Notes under the pieces: generated by a model
Told to the model about the DNA's origin: nothing
The model's input: the letters and a program-made list of their open reading frames with translations, nothing else
Databases searched by the model: none
Position numbers and translations under genes: made by a program
In this document: positions 1 through 6,627 of the stretch, piece by piece
How the letters are laid out: each line of letters opens with the position of its first letter
Position numbering within the stretch: position 1 is the first letter of the stretch
NCBI GenBank assembly: GCA_004525355.1
Contig: SPCK01000059.1
Location: forward strand, 1-9,293
DNA length: 9,293 nt
From: Spirochaetales bacterium
Lineage (GTDB): Bacteria > Spirochaetota > Spirochaetia > Treponematales > UBA12059
Direction of reading: 5' to 3'

Positions 1-1308
1 GACATTCGTATAGAAGGGTTTGCCCTGCGTGCGGTCGACCACGCAATTGACTGCCTGGACACCTACGATCTGACTGGTCGGCGTGACCAACGGCGGTACG
101 CCGGCATCCAGCCGTACCTGGGGCACGAGGCGCAGGACTTCTTCCAGATGGTGCTCAAGCTTCGCATCCTTGAGCTGGCTCATCATGTTGGTGTACATGC
201 CTCCGGGAATCTGGGCTCTCCGTACGATCTGGTCGGGTTCGGGATAATTGAACAGGGCTTCGATGCGCTGGCAAAGCCGCAGCGTCTCGTCTACATTGCC
301 GGCGACCGCGGTTTCGACCGCGCCGTCAAGAAGTGATGACAGCTCGGGGCCGGGACGGTAATCGGCGAGGTCGATCTCGGGCGGAAAGCGTTTGTACTGG
401 TCAAAGGCGGCGAGTTCCTCGCGTATACCGCGCAATTCTCGATTGATCGCGCCGACCGCAACCTTGTTGACACCGGTATCGATGCCCAGCCGATCGGCGA
501 ACAGCTGGATGATCTCGTATGCGGGGGCGGCGGGGCCACCTGAAAAATTCATGATGACTGTATCGACGATATCCACGCCGTTGACCATGGCCATGAGTAT
601 GCTGGCCACGCCGAAGCCCGGCGTGCAATGGGTATGCAAGTCGATGGGAACGCCGACTTCGCCCTTGAGGGCCCTGATGAGGCTGGCGCTTGTCGCCGGA
701 TCGATAAGGCCCGCCATGTCCTTGATGGTTATCATGTCGGCGCCAAGGGCCGCCAGTTCTTTCGCTTTCCTGACAAAATAAGGAATGCCGAACAGAGTAC
801 CGGGAACCTTCCTGCCTTTCAGGAAGGCGGAGACGCGATCGCCGAAACTGAAGTGCGGATCTACCGTATAGCACACGGCGCAATCGACCAACCCGCCGTT
901 TTCCTTTACGAATCGTATCGTGGCAGTCATGTTGTCGACATCGTTCAGGGCATCGAATACGCGCATGATATCTATGCCCGACTTGACCGCGTTCCTGCAG
1001 AATCCTTCTATGACAGAGTCGGGGTAGGGATTATAGCCGAAAAGGTTACGGCCCCGGGAAAGGGCTGTCAACTTTGAAGCGCCGGCAACTCCGTCCCGGA
1101 TGCTTTGCAGGCGTGTCCAGGGATTTTCTCCGAGGAATCGCATGACCGAATCGGGGACGGCACCGCCCCAGATCTCCATGGCATAGAAACCTGCCCTGCG
1201 ATAATGAGGCAGAACCCGGTCTACTTGAGCCTGGGTCATTCTGGTTGCAAACTGCGACTGCTGACCGTCCCGCAGGGTAAGGTCGCGGATGGACATACTT
1301 GTGCTCAT
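1..1308 (-). CDS. Biotin-dependent carboxyltransferase, PycB / OadA / transcarboxylase 5S family (3' end off the window)
   Basis: I translated the minus strand from the ATG at 1308 to the window edge: 436 residues without a stop. Seen: a TIM-barrel start DLTLRDGQQS (residues 9-18), EIWGG (45-49), RVFDALND (116-123), IKDMAGL (195-201), HTHC (225-228), PGGMYTNM (369-376) and VTPTSQIVG (408-416). In this family the Asp of the first motif, a carboxylated Lys (here K196) and the two His of HTH (H225, H227) hold the metal, and the enzyme moves a carboxyl group between biotin and pyruvate/oxaloacetate. An AGGAGG lies 6 nt before the start (minus strand of 1315-1320), which fixes it. The C-terminus is missing, so whether it carries a biotinyl domain (OadA/PycB type) or not (5S type) is unknown. 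With a PccB-like gene at the other end of the locus, the 5S role is plausible. Unusual: the usual DTA-S/T-G-TSQP stretch is replaced by DTVIMNFSGGPAAPAYE (249-265). The family call is firm; the exact substrate is not. Confidence 0.9.
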   Translation of the reverse strand, partial: MSTSMSIRDLTLRDGQQSQFATRMTQAQVDRVLPHYRRAGFYAMEIWGGAVPDSVMRFLGENPWTRLQSIRDGVAGASKLTALSRGRNLFGYNPYPDSVIEGFCRNAVKSGIDIMRVFDALNDVDNMTATIRFVKENGGLVDCAVCYTVDPHFSFGDRVSAFLKGRKVPGTLFGIPYFVRKAKELAALGADMITIKDMAGLIDPATSASLIRALKGEVGVPIDLHTHCTPGFGVASILMAMVNGVDIVDTVIMNFSGGPAAPAYEIIQLFADRLGIDTGVNKVAVGAINRELRGIREELAAFDQYKRFPPEIDLADYRPGPELSSLLDGAVETAVAGNVDETLRLCQRIEALFNYPEPDQIVRRAQIPGGMYTNMMSQLKDAKLEHHLEEVLRLVPQVRLDAGVPPLVTPTSQIVGVQAVNCVVDRTQGKPFYTNV

Positions 1309-1374
1309 GAAATGCCTCCTGCCGATGCGGTAGTGAAATCCTCAACTATCGTTTCTCAAGGCTTACTATACAAT

Positions 1375-1403
1375 ATAATCGTGTGAGTGGGAAATGCCGT
1401 AAA
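1375..1403 (-). promoter_or_regulatory. Candidate sigma70 promoter for the carboxyltransferase gene
   Basis: On the minus strand TTTACG (complement of 1398-1403) is followed after 17 bp by GATTAT (complement of 1375-1380). Each hexamer matches 4 of 6 consensus bases with optimal spacing, and the start codon is about 65 bp downstream. The match is only moderate; a TATATT overlapping the -10 could serve with a poorer -35. Confidence 0.3.
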
Positions 1404-1430
1404 CCACTACACTCTATGCCTTAAATGCAT

Positions 1431-1488
1431 TATTTCATATAATGAAACAATTATTTCAATATATTGATAAATATTTCAGCAATTGCTA
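1431..1488. promoter_or_regulatory. Array of three phased palindromes (putative operators)
   Basis: Three inverted repeats lie in register: TTTCATATAATGAAA (1433-1447, 6-bp arms), TCAATATATTGA (1456-1467, perfect) and AGCAATTGCT (1478-1487, perfect). Their centres (1440, 1461.5, 1482.5) are 21-21.5 bp apart, two helical turns, so they face the same side of DNA. Each is led by an identical TATTTCA at 1431, 1452 and 1472, and each fits TTTCA-N5/6-TG. They end 10 bp before the -35 box at 1499, the place for an activator or cooperative regulator. I cannot name the protein; the block is AT-rich, so some of the symmetry could be chance. Confidence 0.5.
1457..1469 (-). promoter_or_regulatory. IHF-like binding site
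   Basis: Read on the minus strand this is TATCAATATATTG, which fits the IHF core consensus WATCAANNNNTTR at every fixed base and sits in AT-rich DNA. It overlaps the middle palindrome. IHF would bend the DNA between upstream regulator sites and the promoter at 1499. The consensus is short and AT-rich, so it may be chance, and IHF is not present in all bacteria. Confidence 0.3.
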
Positions 1489-1498
1489 CCCCTTTGCT

Positions 1499-1527
1499 TT
1501 GACACAGTTTAATTAGTGGGGTATGCT
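1499..1527 (+). promoter_or_regulatory. Strong candidate sigma70 promoter of the kor-mcm operon
   Basis: TTGACA (1499-1504, 6/6 consensus) is followed after exactly 17 bp by TATGCT (1522-1527, 4/6, including the key first T, second A and last T). Transcription would begin near 1534-1535, about 105 nt before korD. The AT-rich block directly upstream could also act as an UP element. It is the only good promoter upstream of the plus-strand genes in this interval. Confidence 0.7.
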
Positions 1528-1603
1528 GAGCAACAAGATCTGCCATCGAACCATGTTTGTCTCAAACGCTGTCAATGTACTTTGGCTTGCATAGGGAGCT
1601 GGT

Positions 1604-1642
1604 ATGGCAAAGGCGGACAACCAAAAGGGTGAAGGACCATGA
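1604..1642 (+). CDS. Possible 12-residue leader peptide overlapping korD
   Basis: ATG at 1604 opens a 12-codon ORF (MAKADNQKGEGP) whose TGA at 1640-1642 overlaps the korD ATG at 1639 as ATGA, the arrangement of translational coupling. AGGGAG at 1593-1598 is a good ribosome site 5 nt upstream. The start codon lies inside a possible hairpin: 1587-1593 pairs with 1603-1610 (seven pairs, one bulged G), leaving the ribosome site mostly in the 9-nt loop. No codon run suggests attenuation. The peptide has no recognisable function; the ORF may be incidental. Confidence 0.25.
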   Translation: MAKADNQKGEGP

Positions 1643-1911
1643 GCGAGAAAAAAACCTTCGAGCACGTGATTCACGAGCGCTGGTGCAAGGGATGCAACAT
1701 CTGCGTCGCCTTTTGCCCAAAGCAGGTACTGACGCTTCGTAATGTCAAGGTCTTCGCAGAACGACCGGACCTGTGCATCGGGTGCCGTCTGTGTGAAATC
1801 CGTTGTCCTGATTTCGCAATCGAGATCCGGGAAAAGGGAGTCATGCAGCCAAAGGGCAAGGACGTGGGAGACATCGATTTCGATCTCAAGCCGGAGGCGC
1901 ATCATGACTAA
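1639..1911 (+). CDS. korD: 2-oxoglutarate:ferredoxin oxidoreductase, delta (2[4Fe-4S] ferredoxin) subunit
   Basis: This 90-residue protein is the electron-transfer subunit of a four-subunit 2-oxoacid:ferredoxin oxidoreductase. It holds two CxxCxxCxxxCP motifs: C16, C19, C22, C26 (CKGCNICVAFCP) and C46, C49, C52, C56 (CIGCRLCEIRCP), each half typical of a [4Fe-4S] cluster in bacterial 2[4Fe-4S] ferredoxins. The length and the charged C-terminal tail fit family KorD. GAAGGA lies just before the ATG at 1639. The end overlaps korA by 8 nt. It should take electrons from the TPP/Fe-S core in KorB and hand them to free ferredoxin in the cytoplasm, or the reverse during reductive carboxylation. A ferredoxin of another oxidoreductase is unlikely because korA, korB and korC follow directly. 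Confidence 0.93.
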   Translation: MSEKKTFEHVIHERWCKGCNICVAFCPKQVLTLRNVKVFAERPDLCIGCRLCEIRCPDFAIEIREKGVMQPKGKDVGDIDFDLKPEAHHD

Positions 1912-3037
1912 CGCCAAACTGATGCAGGGCAATGAGGCCTGTACCCTGGGCGCCCTGGCCGCCGGGCTCGACTTTTTTGCCGGCTATCCCATTACGCCGT
2001 CTACTGAAATAGCCGAGCTGTGCGCAGAGGAATTGCCAAAGATCGGCGGTAGATTCATACAAATGGAAGACGAGATCGGGTCGATCGCGGCGATCATCGG
2101 TGCGTCCCTCACCGGACGCAAGGTGATGACGGCTACCAGCGGGCCGGGTTTTTCCCTCATGCAGGAGAACCTGGGCTACGCCGGAATCGCGGAAGTTCCC
2201 ATCGTTATCGTCAATGTGCAACGGGTGGGACCATCCACCGGGCAACCAACGTCTCCCTCCCAGGGCGATGTCATGCAGTCGCGATGGGGTACCCACGGCG
2301 ATCATCCCGTGGTCGTACTGGCTCCTGGCAATGTCAAGGAATGTTACGAGCTGACCTTCAAGGCCTTCAATATTGCAGAGCAATATCGTGTACCCGTGAT
2401 CGTCCTGATGGACGAGGTCATCGGCCATATGCGCGAGAAGGTAATCCTGCCGGACATTGCCACACTTCGCATCGTAAATCGCAAGGAACCTGAGACACCC
2501 GCGGGATATTTGCCTTATGAAGCAGACGATGATGGCGGAGTCCCGTTGATGGCTCGTTTCGGCCAGGGTTACCGCTTCCACGTCACGGGACTTTTCCATG
2601 ACGACACGGGATTTCCTTCCAACAAGAGCGACATCACCAACCGGTTCACACGCCGCCTGCTGCGAAAAGTCGAGAAAGCGGAACCGGCAATCCGCGAGTA
2701 CTTTACCGAGTCGACCGATGATTGCGACATTCTCGTCGTAGCTTTTGGCTCCTCGGCCATGTCTTCGCTGTCAGCCGTTCGCAAAGCCCGGGCCAGCGGA
2801 ATAAAGGCCGGGTTGTTCCGGCCCAAGACTATCTGGCCGTTCCCCGAGGATTCATTCAAGGAGCTGGCCGCCAAGGCAAAGCGCGTGATTGTCCCGGAGA
2901 TGAATCTCGGCCAGCTGGTCCTCGAGATCGAGCGGCTGGTCGGCTGCAAGGCTCCGGTTGAGCGTCTTTCCAAGGTGAACGGCGAGCTTTTCAAGCCCGA
3001 GGAAATCCTTTCACGCATCATGGGAGGCGCTAAATGA
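1904..3037 (+). CDS. korA: 2-oxoglutarate:ferredoxin oxidoreductase, alpha subunit
   Basis: This 377-residue protein belongs to the KorA/PorA family that forms the substrate and TPP pyrimidine side of 2-oxoacid:ferredoxin oxidoreductases. Seen: GYPITPSTE (27-35), MEDEIGSIAAIIGAS (54-68), TSGPGFSLMQEN (78-89), QRVGPSTGQPT (106-116) and RWGTHGDHP (127-135), followed by the C-terminal transketolase-like domain with FRPKTIWPFP (305-314). The start at 1904 is chosen because GGAGG (1893-1897) lies 6 nt upstream and the protein then begins at the conserved N-terminus (MTNAKLMQGNEA); an in-frame extension upstream would read through korD and matches nothing. It overlaps korD by 8 nt and korB by 4 nt. 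The motifs and gene order favour 2-oxoglutarate, but the family also includes branched-chain 2-oxoacid enzymes, so substrate is inferred. Confidence 0.93.
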   Translation: MTNAKLMQGNEACTLGALAAGLDFFAGYPITPSTEIAELCAEELPKIGGRFIQMEDEIGSIAAIIGASLTGRKVMTATSGPGFSLMQENLGYAGIAEVPIVIVNVQRVGPSTGQPTSPSQGDVMQSRWGTHGDHPVVVLAPGNVKECYELTFKAFNIAEQYRVPVIVLMDEVIGHMREKVILPDIATLRIVNRKEPETPAGYLPYEADDDGGVPLMARFGQGYRFHVTGLFHDDTGFPSNKSDITNRFTRRLLRKVEKAEPAIREYFTESTDDCDILVVAFGSSAMSSLSAVRKARASGIKAGLFRPKTIWPFPEDSFKELAAKAKRVIVPEMNLGQLVLEIERLVGCKAPVERLSKVNGELFKPEEILSRIMGGAK

Positions 3038-3894
3038 GCGACATCCTCAAGTACTTCAGGCAGAATCGCCTTCCCCATATCTGGTGCCCGGGTTGCGGGC
3101 ACGGTACCGCGACCGGAGCCCTCGTAAGGGCGATCGCAAAGCTCAAGCTGGACAAGAACAAGGTCGTCGTGGTTTCCGGTATCGGCTGTTCCAGCCGCGC
3201 CCCCGGTTACCTGGATTTCGATACGCTACATACGACCCACGGCCGGGCGCTCGCTTTTGCCACGGGTATCAAACTGTCAAGGCCCGATCTGAAGGTAATA
3301 GTACTGACAGGCGACGGGGACTGTACCGCCATCGGCGGCAATCACTTCATTCACGCCGCGCGCCGCAATATCGATATTACAACCATCATCCTGAACAACA
3401 ACATCTATGGCATGACCAGCGGCCAGTATTCACCCATGACCCCCAAGGGCATGTTGGGCACTACGGCGCCTTATGGCAATGTAGAGCGCTGTTTCGACCT
3501 CGCCAAGTTGGCCATAGCCGCCGGGGCTACCTACGTCGGCAGAGCCACCACCTATCATGCCACGCTTCTCGAGGACCTTATCGGCAAGGCATTGATTAAC
3601 AAGGGATTCTCGGTAGTAGAGGCTGTGGATCAATGTCCCACGTACATGGGACGAAAGAACAAGTTAGGCACGGCCGTCGACATGCTCAACTGGCTGAAGG
3701 ACAGGGCGGTCAACGTAAAAGCCGCTGCGGTCATGGCTCCCGAAAAGCTGGAGGGAAAATTCCTGGTCGGCGAACTCTACAACCAGCCCGAACCGGAGTT
3801 CACAGCGGAATACATGGCGATGGCGGAGCAGGTACGACGTAAGTACGACAATTTCCAGGGAGGGGTGCGCGAATGCGGACAGAATTCCGACTGA
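3034..3894 (+). CDS. korB: 2-oxoglutarate:ferredoxin oxidoreductase, beta (TPP / Fe-S) subunit
   Basis: This 286-residue protein carries the TPP diphosphate site GDGDCTAIGGNHF (93-105) followed by NNNIYGMTSGQYSP (121-134), the Mg-TPP motif of the family. Four cysteines that in KorB-type subunits hold the internal [4Fe-4S] cluster are visible: C18 and C21 (CPGCGHG), C52 (GIGCSSR) and C201 (DQCPTYMGRKN). It catalyses oxidative decarboxylation of the 2-oxoacid to the acyl-CoA with reduction of ferredoxin, or reductive carboxylation. GGGAGG (3022-3027) precedes the ATG, which overlaps the korA stop as ATGA. The 3' end overlaps korC by 22 nt. All key residues are intact. Confidence 0.94.
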   Translation: MSDILKYFRQNRLPHIWCPGCGHGTATGALVRAIAKLKLDKNKVVVVSGIGCSSRAPGYLDFDTLHTTHGRALAFATGIKLSRPDLKVIVLTGDGDCTAIGGNHFIHAARRNIDITTIILNNNIYGMTSGQYSPMTPKGMLGTTAPYGNVERCFDLAKLAIAAGATYVGRATTYHATLLEDLIGKALINKGFSVVEAVDQCPTYMGRKNKLGTAVDMLNWLKDRAVNVKAAAVMAPEKLEGKFLVGELYNQPEPEFTAEYMAMAEQVRRKYDNFQGGVRECGQNSD

Positions 3895-4418
3895 GCGGTT
3901 CCGGAGGGCAGGGCCTTCTTCTCGCGGGTATCGTGCTGGCAGAAGCGGCTATACTTGAAGACAAAAACGCCGTCCAGACCCAAAGCTATGGCCCAGAAGC
4001 CCGTGGCGGTGCATCCAAGGCTGAAGTGATCATTTCCGAGGAAGATATCGACTATCCCAAGGCGACCGATCCGGACTTTCTCCTTGCACTGACCGCAGAA
4101 TCCTACAAAACCTTCGGTGCGCTCATGGGCAAGGGCATAATTATCGTGGACTCCTCGGTAGCCCTGAATCCCGAGATCAAGGCACGGACCATATCCGCGC
4201 CCATCCTCAAGGCCGCCGCGGAGGATATCGGCAAGCGGGTCGTCGCCAATATCGTGGCGCTCGGCGTCCTGGCCGGCATTTCCGGCATAGTGGCGGAAAA
4301 AACCCTGGAACTTGCTGTCAAGAATCGGGTTCCCAAGGGTACGGAAGAACTCAACCTTTCGGCATTGCACAAAGGTTTCGAGCTGGCCGCCGCGGTAGGC
4401 GCCCGGCAAGCTGACTGA
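3873..4418 (+). CDS. korC: 2-oxoglutarate:ferredoxin oxidoreductase, gamma subunit
   Basis: This 181-residue protein matches the pyruvate/ketoisovalerate oxidoreductase gamma domain. It starts with the glycine-rich FRLSGSGGQGLLLAG and has TQSYGPEARGGASKAEVIIS in the first third, both family hallmarks; the region that follows is a short Rossmann-like alternation. The family subunit takes part in CoA binding. The start at 3873 lies within the end of korB (22 nt shared), with a purine-rich AGGGAGGGG run (3857-3865) upstream, so translation is probably coupled. It ends 20 nt before the mutase gene, which supports one operon. Length is normal for KorC. Confidence 0.92.
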   Translation: MRTEFRLSGSGGQGLLLAGIVLAEAAILEDKNAVQTQSYGPEARGGASKAEVIISEEDIDYPKATDPDFLLALTAESYKTFGALMGKGIIIVDSSVALNPEIKARTISAPILKAAAEDIGKRVVANIVALGVLAGISGIVAEKTLELAVKNRVPKGTEELNLSALHKGFELAAAVGARQAD

Positions 4419-4438
4419 ACGGTGATAGGAGTACCTAA

Positions 4439-6106
4439 ATGAACGACATGGACGCCATGGAGAAGGCCGCCGGAGCGTACCAGGCAGGCGTCGAGAAGAC
4501 GCTGTCCAAGTTCCCCGAGCGCAAGAAGGAATTCGTCACCGGATCCAAGAGCCCGGTTGGGCGTCTGTATACGCCGCTCGAAACGAAGAAGATCGATTAC
4601 CTCAGGGATATCGGGTTTCCCGGCGAATTTCCCTATACCCGCGGCGTGCAGAACACGATGTACCGGGGACGCCTCTGGACGATGCGCCAGTATGCCGGCT
4701 TCTCGACCGCGGAAGAATCGAATAAACGATATAAATTCCTGCTCGAGCAGGGAACCACGGGACTGTCGGTGGCCTTCGACTTGCCTACCCAGATTGGGTA
4801 CGATTCGGACCACCCCCTGTCCCAGGGCGAGGTGGGCAAGGTCGGCGTGGCCATCGATTCGCTTGCCGACATGGAGATCCTGTTCGACGGCATTCCGATG
4901 GACAAGGTCTCGACGTCGATGACCATCAACGCACCTGCCGCCATCCTGCTGGCCATGTACATCGTGGTTGCCGAGAAGCAGGGCATTGCACCAGGAAAAT
5001 TGAACGGTACCATCCAGAACGACATTCTCAAGGAATACGTGGCCAGGGGTACGTATATATTCCCGCCCGAGCCGTCCATGAGGCTGATTACCGACATCTT
5101 CGCATATTGCGCGACGGACGTTTCCAGTTGGAATACCATTTCGATATCGGGATACCATATCCGGGAAGCGGGTTCCACCGCCAGCCAGGAAGTGGCCTTT
5201 ACCATCGCCGATGGTATCGCATACGTGGACGCCGCGATCAAGGCGGGCCTGGACATCGATGATTTTGGACCGCGCCTGTCGTTCTTCTTCAACGCCCACA
5301 ACGATCTCTTCGAGGAAGTTGCCAAGTTCCGCGCTGCCAGGCGCGTGTGGTCCAGGATCATGAAGGAGCGCTTCGGGGCAAAGAATCCCAAGAGCATGAT
5401 GCTCCGCTTCCATACGCAGACTGGCGGTTCGACCCTGACTGCGCAACAGCCGGACAACAATATCGTTCGCGTGGCAATACAGGCCCTCGCGGCGGTCCTT
5501 GGCGGCACGCAGTCCCTCCACACGAACTCGAAGGACGAGGCGATGGCCTTGCCCACTGAGGCATCGGTACGCATCGCGCTTCGCACCCAGCAGGTTATCG
5601 CCCATGAATCGGGTGCGGCTGAGACTGTAGACCCGCTTGCCGGCTCGTATTACGTCGAGAGCCTGACCGACCGTATCCAGGAAGAGGCCGAAGGCTACAT
5701 TGCCAAGATCGATGCCATGGGCGGCGCGGTCAAGGCCATCGAGCGCGGTTACATCCAGCAGGAGATCCAGGACGCGGCGTACGCATACCAAATGGATATA
5801 GAATCCGGTGAGCGCGTCGTGGTCGGCATGAATAAATTCCAGGTCCGGGAAGATCCGCCCAAAGGGCTTCTACGGGTCGATCCGGCGGTTGGCGAACAGC
5901 AGACGAAGAAGCTCCAGGCGCTCAAGGCCAGGCGCGACAACGGGAAGGTCGCGGTTACGCTCGCGACCCTCAAGGCGGCTGCCATCGGTAGCGACAACCT
6001 GATGCCTCCCATTCTCGATGCCGTGCGAGTCTACGCGACCCTTGGCGAAATCTGCGACGTGCTTCGTGAGGTCTTCGGAGAATACCAGCAGAAAGTCATT
6101 CTTTGA
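4439..6106 (+). CDS. mcmA1: Methylmalonyl-CoA mutase, large catalytic subunit (split form)
   Basis: This 555-residue protein is the TIM-barrel part of an adenosylcobalamin mutase that interconverts succinyl-CoA and (R)-methylmalonyl-CoA. Seen: [26 protein letters not shown] (65-90), [20 protein letters not shown] (191-210), [11 protein letters not shown] (235-245) and [12 protein letters not shown]. Residues that set methylmalonyl/succinyl-CoA specificity in the Propionibacterium enzyme (Tyr89, Gln197, Arg207, His244) correspond to Y85, Q193, R203 and H240 and are all kept; isobutyryl-CoA mutases have Phe and Gln for the first Tyr and Arg. The B12-binding domain is absent, as in archaeal and some bacterial split mutases, and is supplied by the gene at 6220. 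AGGAG (4427-4431) lies 7 nt before the ATG. It follows korC by 20 nt. Confidence 0.95.
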   Translation: MNDMDAMEKAAGAYQAGVEKTLSKFPERKKEFVTGSKSPVGRLYTPLETKKIDYLRDIGFPGEFPYTRGVQNTMYRGRLWTMRQYAGFSTAEESNKRYKFLLEQGTTGLSVAFDLPTQIGYDSDHPLSQGEVGKVGVAIDSLADMEILFDGIPMDKVSTSMTINAPAAILLAMYIVVAEKQGIAPGKLNGTIQNDILKEYVARGTYIFPPEPSMRLITDIFAYCATDVSSWNTISISGYHIREAGSTASQEVAFTIADGIAYVDAAIKAGLDIDDFGPRLSFFFNAHNDLFEEVAKFRAARRVWSRIMKERFGAKNPKSMMLRFHTQTGGSTLTAQQPDNNIVRVAIQALAAVLGGTQSLHTNSKDEAMALPTEASVRIALRTQQVIAHESGAAETVDPLAGSYYVESLTDRIQEEAEGYIAKIDAMGGAVKAIERGYIQQEIQDAAYAYQMDIESGERVVVGMNKFQVREDPPKGLLRVDPAVGEQQTKKLQALKARRDNGKVAVTLATLKAAAIGSDNLMPPILDAVRVYATLGEICDVLREVFGEYQQKVIL

Positions 6107-6131
6107 CAATGTGTTGAAAAGCGGCTATAGC
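6103..6131 (+). promoter_or_regulatory. Candidate internal sigma70 promoter ahead of the small mutase subunit
   Basis: TTGACA (6103-6108, 6/6) overlaps the mcmA1 stop codon and is followed after exactly 17 bp by TATAGC (6126-6131, 4/6; the important final T is C). Transcription would start near 6138, about 80 nt before mcmA2. The first eight bases, CTTTGACA, are the same as at the main promoter near 1497-1504. It would explain the 113-bp gap in an otherwise tight operon. Confidence 0.4.
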
Positions 6132-6140
6132 GTGGCAATC

Positions 6141-6157
6141 CGCAAAAAGGGTTTGCG
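6141..6157 (+). other. Small hairpin in the mcmA1-mcmA2 gap
   Basis: CGCAAA (6141-6146) and TTTGCG (6152-6157) form a perfect 6-bp stem with a 5-nt loop AAGGG. No T-run follows, so it is not a rho-independent terminator. A separate 8-bp palindrome GCTATAGC sits at 6124-6131. It may protect an RNA 5' end made from the nearby promoter or by cleavage; function is unproven. Confidence 0.3.
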
Positions 6158-6219
6158 AGCAGAGCGAAGGTTGTTGGAATGGTAACGACTGTTTCGACAA
6201 TCTGGTAAGGCAGGTTAAG

Positions 6220-6621
6220 ATGGAACGAACGATACGAGTCCTGGTCGCCAAGCCCGGACTGGACGGCCACGACCGTGGCGCCAAGGTCATTGCGCGGGCC
6301 TTGCGTGATGCAGGCATGGAGGTCATCTACACGGGCCTCCGGCAGACTCCCGAACAGATCGTCAACGCGGCGATCCAGGAGGATGCCGACGTCATCGCGA
6401 TGAGCATCCTTTCAGGCGCCCACAATCACCTCTTTCCGCGAGTGCTTGAGCTCCTCAAGGATAAGGGCGTGGATGATGTGCTGGTAATAGGTGGCGGAGT
6501 CATTCCCGATGACGATATACCCGGACTCAAGGCAGCGGGCATCGCCGAAGTGTTTACGCCCGGCACGCCAACTTCCGCGACCATAGATTTCATCAGGAAC
6601 AACCTGAAACGAAAGGCCTGA
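6220..6621 (+). CDS. mcmA2: Methylmalonyl-CoA mutase, small B12-binding subunit
   Basis: This 133-residue protein is a stand-alone cobalamin-binding Rossmann-like domain. Its N-terminus [17 protein letters not shown] holds the DxHxxG signature (D15, H17, G20), where H17 is expected to replace dimethylbenzimidazole as the lower cobalt ligand. SILSGAH (around 77-83) and the GGGVIPDDD stretch are the other two B12-pocket motifs. It pairs with the large subunit at 4439 to make the complete mutase; the length matches the usual 130-145 residues. The start is supported by AAGGCAGG a few bases upstream. It is 113 bp from the large-subunit gene and 6 bp from meaB. Other B12-domain proteins (methyltransferase or glutamate mutase small subunits) are less likely because of the DGHDRG form and the context. 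Confidence 0.95.
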   Translation: MERTIRVLVAKPGLDGHDRGAKVIARALRDAGMEVIYTGLRQTPEQIVNAAIQEDADVIAMSILSGAHNHLFPRVLELLKDKGVDDVLVIGGGVIPDDDIPGLKAAGIAEVFTPGTPTSATIDFIRNNLKRKA

Positions 6622-6627
6622 CCACCC

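Larger units (their letters stand above)
1309..1638. other. Divergent intergenic control region
   Basis: This 330-bp stretch separates the minus-strand carboxyltransferase from the plus-strand kor operon. It contains, left to right: the carboxyltransferase Shine-Dalgarno (1315-1320), a weak minus-strand promoter candidate (1375-1403), a strongly AT-rich block with three phased palindromes (1433-1488), a good plus-strand sigma70 promoter (1499-1527) and a roughly 100-nt 5' UTR with a short ORF. I see no tRNA, no known riboswitch core and no rho-independent terminator. Longer ORFs that cross it are shadows of the flanking genes. Confidence 0.8.

Noticed and set aside
148..1386. Several plus-strand open frames within the first 1.3 kb
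   Set aside because: They are shadows of the minus-strand carboxyltransferase, whose translation has all expected family motifs.
1601..1614. A GG-N10-GC pattern resembling a sigma54 -24/-12 promoter
   Set aside because: Only the minimal dinucleotides match; the TTGC part of the -12 element is missing and a good sigma70 promoter lies upstream.
1742..1903. A 54-residue N-terminal extension of korA
   Set aside because: The extension is the out-of-frame reading of korD, and the protein family begins at the ATG at 1904, which has GGAGG 6 nt upstream.
1886..2599. A 237-codon minus-strand open frame opposite korA
   Set aside because: No recognisable domain, no ribosome site, and fully antisense to the well-conserved KorA motifs.
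4103..5791. A 562-codon open frame on the minus strand opposite korC and the mutase gene
   Set aside because: Its translation shows no family motif and is low in complexity typical of antisense frames in GC-rich codons. The plus strand here encodes intact KorC and McmA1 with catalytic residues in place.
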